From NCBI GenBank assembly GCA_013360985.1, contig JABWAM010000116.1, positions 1 to 7,529 on the forward strand: a DNA stretch of 7,529 bases, read 5' to 3'. The notes below the pieces were generated by a model that made no database searches, was not told where the DNA came from, and was given only the letters and a program-made list of their open reading frames with translations. This stretch comes from Verrucomicrobiia bacterium. Lineage in GTDB: Bacteria > Verrucomicrobiota > Verrucomicrobiia > JABWAM01. How positions within the stretch are numbered: position 1 is the first letter of the stretch; every line of letters starts with the position of its first letter. Below, in pieces: positions 5,595-7,529 of this stretch. The position numbers and the translations under genes are program-made.

Positions 5595-6527
5595 TTACGC
5601 GGCCGGCGGCCACGAGAACCGGCGCTCGCGCAAAAACTTCACCGTTTCCGCCACGGCCTGGGCGGCCTTGCGCTCCACGGCCTCGCGCGTATTGAAGGCG
5701 TTGTGCGGCGTCAGGATCACGTCGGAACGTTCCGCGAGCGGGAACTTTCCCGTTTTCGCGCACAACGCCGCCGCGAGCCGCGGTTCGTCTTCATAGACAT
5801 CGAGGCCGACGCCGCCGAGGATCCCGTCGTCGAGCAGGCGCGCGAGATCCTCCGTCGGCGCGAGATCTCCGCGGGCGACGTTGATAAAGATCGCTCCGCG
5901 TCGCGCGCCCGCGAAACGGGCGCGGTGGAACCACCCGCTGTTTTCGGGGGTCAGATTCATCGCGCAAACAATCACGTCGGCCCACGGGATCCCCTCCTCC
6001 GGCGCGACGTATTCCACGTCCGCGTGGCGCCGGACGAGGTCCACGCCTCGCGTTTGCATCTCCAACGCGCGGCCGAGGCGGAGGATCTCGCGCCCAATGC
6101 GTCCCACGCCCACGACGAGCAAATGCCGGCCCGCGCATTCAGCGCCCGTCAAACCGTCGCGCTGAAAGCGCGCGAATTGCCGCATCTGCCTCGGCAGACG
6201 TCGGAGCAGCGCCATCCAAAGCAGCGCCGCGTGCTCGGCGACGGCGCGGGTGCAGTACTCGGGGAGACGACCGGAGGCGATCGGCAATCCGATCAGATGA
6301 TCCCATCCCGTCGTGCGGGCAAGAACGCCGTCGAGTTGGGGAAACCATGCAGCGGGAATTTTCGATTGGGTGCGGATGCTGATCAGGCGGGAGGGAGGCG
6401 CGAAATGGCCGCTTTCCTGGAGCGTTTCCTGGGCGAATCCGACGCGGAGTTCGGGCGGAAGATGCCTCCGCAGACCCACGGCTTCCTCCTCGAACGCTTC
6501 GTAATAGAACGCGTCCAGCACGCTCAC
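5595..6527 (-). CDS. D-isomer-specific 2-hydroxyacid dehydrogenase, NAD-dependent
   Basis: This 310-residue cytoplasmic oxidoreductase would interconvert a D-2-hydroxyacid and a 2-oxoacid. Seen: the substrate-side loop RTTGWDHL from 71, AVAEHAALLWMALLRR from 95, the Rossmann motif GVGRIG at 140-145, with D163 ending the second strand (which favours NAD over NADP), NVARGD with catalytic R219, DVYEDEP with E248, and TPHNAF with H275. The full Arg/Glu/His set is intact. The TTGWDH loop and N-terminal style look closer to the D-lactate dehydrogenase branch than to SerA, and no ACT domain is present; the substrate is not assignable. The start is GTG 6527-6525, six bases after a perfect AGGAGG and overlapping the DUF3108 stop as GTGA; the second GTG at 6521 is less well spaced. 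A 15-bp gap separates the gene from the convergent ArsC-like gene. Confidence 0.92.
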   Translation of the reverse strand: MSVLDAFYYEAFEEEAVGLRRHLPPELRVGFAQETLQESGHFAPPSRLISIRTQSKIPAAWFPQLDGVLARTTGWDHLIGLPIASGRLPEYCTRAVAEHAALLWMALLRRLPRQMRQFARFQRDGLTGAECAGRHLLVVGVGRIGREILRLGRALEMQTRGVDLVRRHADVEYVAPEEGIPWADVIVCAMNLTPENSGWFHRARFAGARRGAIFINVARGDLAPTEDLARLLDDGILGGVGLDVYEDEPRLAAALCAKTGKFPLAERSDVILTPHNAFNTREAVERKAAQAVAETVKFLRERRFSWPPAA

Positions 6528-7303
6528 TTCTCGCCTCCTCCACCCGTCGGCCAATCTCCCACTCCTTCGGCTTGCGTCAGATGAGCCGTGACGGCGCCGA
6601 CCGGAAGCTTCGAAATTACCTTGAGCGGGATCTTGCGGTCGTCGTCGCTGAGCCATCCCTGCATCTTGCCGCGTTTGACGAAACCACGAAGATAGGCGGG
6701 ATCGGGCTCGACGCCGAACGCGGCGATCGGAGGGAACTCGTCGAGGGTTACGATGCCGGCGCCGATCTTGCGCACCTCGATCGTTTGACTCCCCCGGTCG
6801 CTCCCGAGATGCGCTCGATAACGATCGGCGGCGCGCCAGTCCTTGCGGCGCATGAGATAGATGAGCGACAGCTTGTCCACAACGCCTTGCGACGAAATTT
6901 CGAACCATTTCGTCTCTCCCGTGAGAAGGGACTGCATCCAGCCGCGCCCAAGATCGTGATAAAACCACATCTGCTCCCACACGCGATGGGGCCCTTCGCG
7001 GCGAATCTGCTCGGCCGAGACTCCGCGCGACCGCGCGGGATCGAAGCGGCTGCGCAAGACATCCTCGACGGGATAGATCGCGGCGATCAGCCCGTTGGAA
7101 CGCACGGTGACCGTGAACTCTTCGATCCCCGTCTTCTCGCGGCGGATCTCGAAGATCCCTTTCCCCACCATGAGCATTCCCCAATAGAAGTGATAGGTGA
7201 GGCGTTCGCCGTCGGCATAGGGACGATCGCTGGGAGACGAGGCCGCGGAGGCGTCCGCGGCGAGGCTCGCGAAGATCAGCAGCGCGGCGAACGATCTCCT
7301 CAC
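6524..7303 (-). CDS. DUF3108 domain exported protein
   Basis: This 259-residue protein has a clear signal peptide: RR, then a hydrophobic core (FAALLIFASLA), then ADASA with likely cleavage after Ala20. The mature part opens with the DUF3108 pattern GERLTYHFYWGMLMVGKGIF (32-51). In this family a conserved 'E.l.Y.i.w....G.' stretch begins a beta-rich periplasmic domain. Later parts, such as MWFYHDLGRGWM and DKLSLIYLMRR, also look like this family. Its biochemical role is unknown. The start is GTG 7303-7301, with AAGGA nine bases upstream, overlapping the previous gene's stop as GTGA; longer in-frame starts would place coding sequence inside that gene and lose the signal peptide. The stop overlaps the dehydrogenase start, so it is the middle gene of a coupled operon. 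The C-terminus is glycine-rich (TGGGGEK). Confidence 0.82.
   Translation of the reverse strand: MRRSFAALLIFASLAADASAASSPSDRPYADGERLTYHFYWGMLMVGKGIFEIRREKTGIEEFTVTVRSNGLIAAIYPVEDVLRSRFDPARSRGVSAEQIRREGPHRVWEQMWFYHDLGRGWMQSLLTGETKWFEISSQGVVDKLSLIYLMRRKDWRAADRYRAHLGSDRGSQTIEVRKIGAGIVTLDEFPPIAAFGVEPDPAYLRGFVKRGKMQGWLSDDDRKIPLKVISKLPVGAVTAHLTQAEGVGDWPTGGGGEK
6534..6539 (-). promoter_or_regulatory. Strong ribosome binding site AGGAGG of the dehydrogenase gene
   Basis: A perfect AGGAGG lies inside the end of the DUF3108 gene, six bases before the GTG at 6527. It fixes that GTG as the start and fits reinitiation by ribosomes that finish DUF3108. Confidence 0.8.
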
Positions 7304-7529
7304 GAAAGGCGGTCCTTGGCTTCGTCGAGGATGCGGCGCTCCTCGCGGGTCAAGCTCTGGATGCCCCGCTCGGCGATCTTGTCGAGGATCGGATCCACCT
7401 GGCGGGCAATGTAGTCGCTCTTCCGCAGCCCGGGTTGCGGCGGCCCGGCCTCGACGTCCGGGCTTCGCGAGGCGTCGCGGCGCGACGGCCATGGAACCGC
7501 CGCCGACTTCGGCGCGGCGAGGCGGCGCA
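7300..7529 (-). CDS. C-terminal fragment with a rhomboid-type (DUF6576-like) tail
   Basis: Only the last 75 residues are in the window; the 5' part lies beyond the right edge. A basic, Pro/Ala-rich linker (RRLAAPKSA and onward) leads to QVDPILDKIAERGIQSLT, then REERRILDEAKDRLS and a TGA stop. The pattern 'VD.iLdKI...Gi.SLt..Er..L..a' is the small C-terminal domain that, from memory, closes many rhomboid-family intramembrane serine proteases. The membrane core and catalytic Ser/His cannot be seen here, so this is a tail match only. Another membrane protein with the same tail is possible. The stop overlaps the GTG of DUF3108 (GTGA), making this the earliest visible gene of the operon. Confidence 0.65.
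   Translation of the reverse strand, partial: RRLAAPKSAAVPWPSRRDASRSPDVEAGPPQPGLRKSDYIARQVDPILDKIAERGIQSLTREERRILDEAKDRLS

Noticed and set aside
5588..5605. CGGCC-N8-GGCCG hairpin between the convergent ArsC-like and dehydrogenase genes
   Set aside because: Only a 5-bp stem, no T-run on either strand, and it includes the dehydrogenase stop; not enough to call a terminator.
6528..7184. Upstream part of a 529-codon frame that contains the dehydrogenase
   Set aside because: The part before GTG 6527 is Arg-rich shadow sequence over DUF3108; the AGGAGG and GTGA overlap define the true start.

Overview
The window is high-GC (roughly two thirds G+C by eye), gene-dense bacterial DNA. The organism is very probably Gram-negative: the left edge carries a lipid A-type acyltransferase, and the right part carries a secreted DUF3108 protein. 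A C-terminal tail typical of rhomboid-family proteins at the right edge would fit Verrucomicrobiota or a related phylum, but that is a weak inference. There are no mobile elements, CRISPR arrays, tRNAs or rRNAs. All identifications come from reading motifs; no database search was possible.

Layout from left to right. (1) Minus strand, 1-1292: a 107-residue single-pass membrane protein of unknown family, followed by an LpxL/HtrB-like acyltransferase. The acyltransferase appears to start at a TTG overlapping the stop of the first gene, and it runs off the left edge. (2) 1293-1977: the only long stretch without a gene. It separates divergent genes and holds several inverted repeats, including an 8-bp-stem dyad and a terminator-like hairpin. 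(3) Plus strand, 1978-3057: an AI-2E/PerM-family membrane transporter. (4) Minus strand, 3054-4861: livG and livM, an ATPase and a permease of a branched-chain amino-acid-type ABC importer, joined by an ATGA overlap. The livG stop and the transporter stop share the palindrome TTAA. (5) Plus strand, 5037-5579: an ArsC-like low-molecular-weight phosphatase-fold protein that keeps the P-loop cysteine but seems to lack the last cysteine of the thioredoxin-coupled arsenate reductases. (6) Minus strand, 5595-7529: an operon whose three visible genes are chained by two GTGA overlaps: the C-terminal tail of a rhomboid-like protein, a DUF3108 exported protein and a D-2-hydroxyacid dehydrogenase.

The genes do not form one obvious pathway. 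The left and right operons both suggest cell-envelope work (lipid A acylation; exported DUF3108 protein plus a membrane-protein tail). The Liv pair is an incomplete transporter whose other subunits must be encoded elsewhere. I see no clear new defence or biosynthetic system. The best leads are the altered ArsC-like protein, the structured 685-bp intergenic region, and the tight rhomboid-tail/DUF3108/dehydrogenase linkage.
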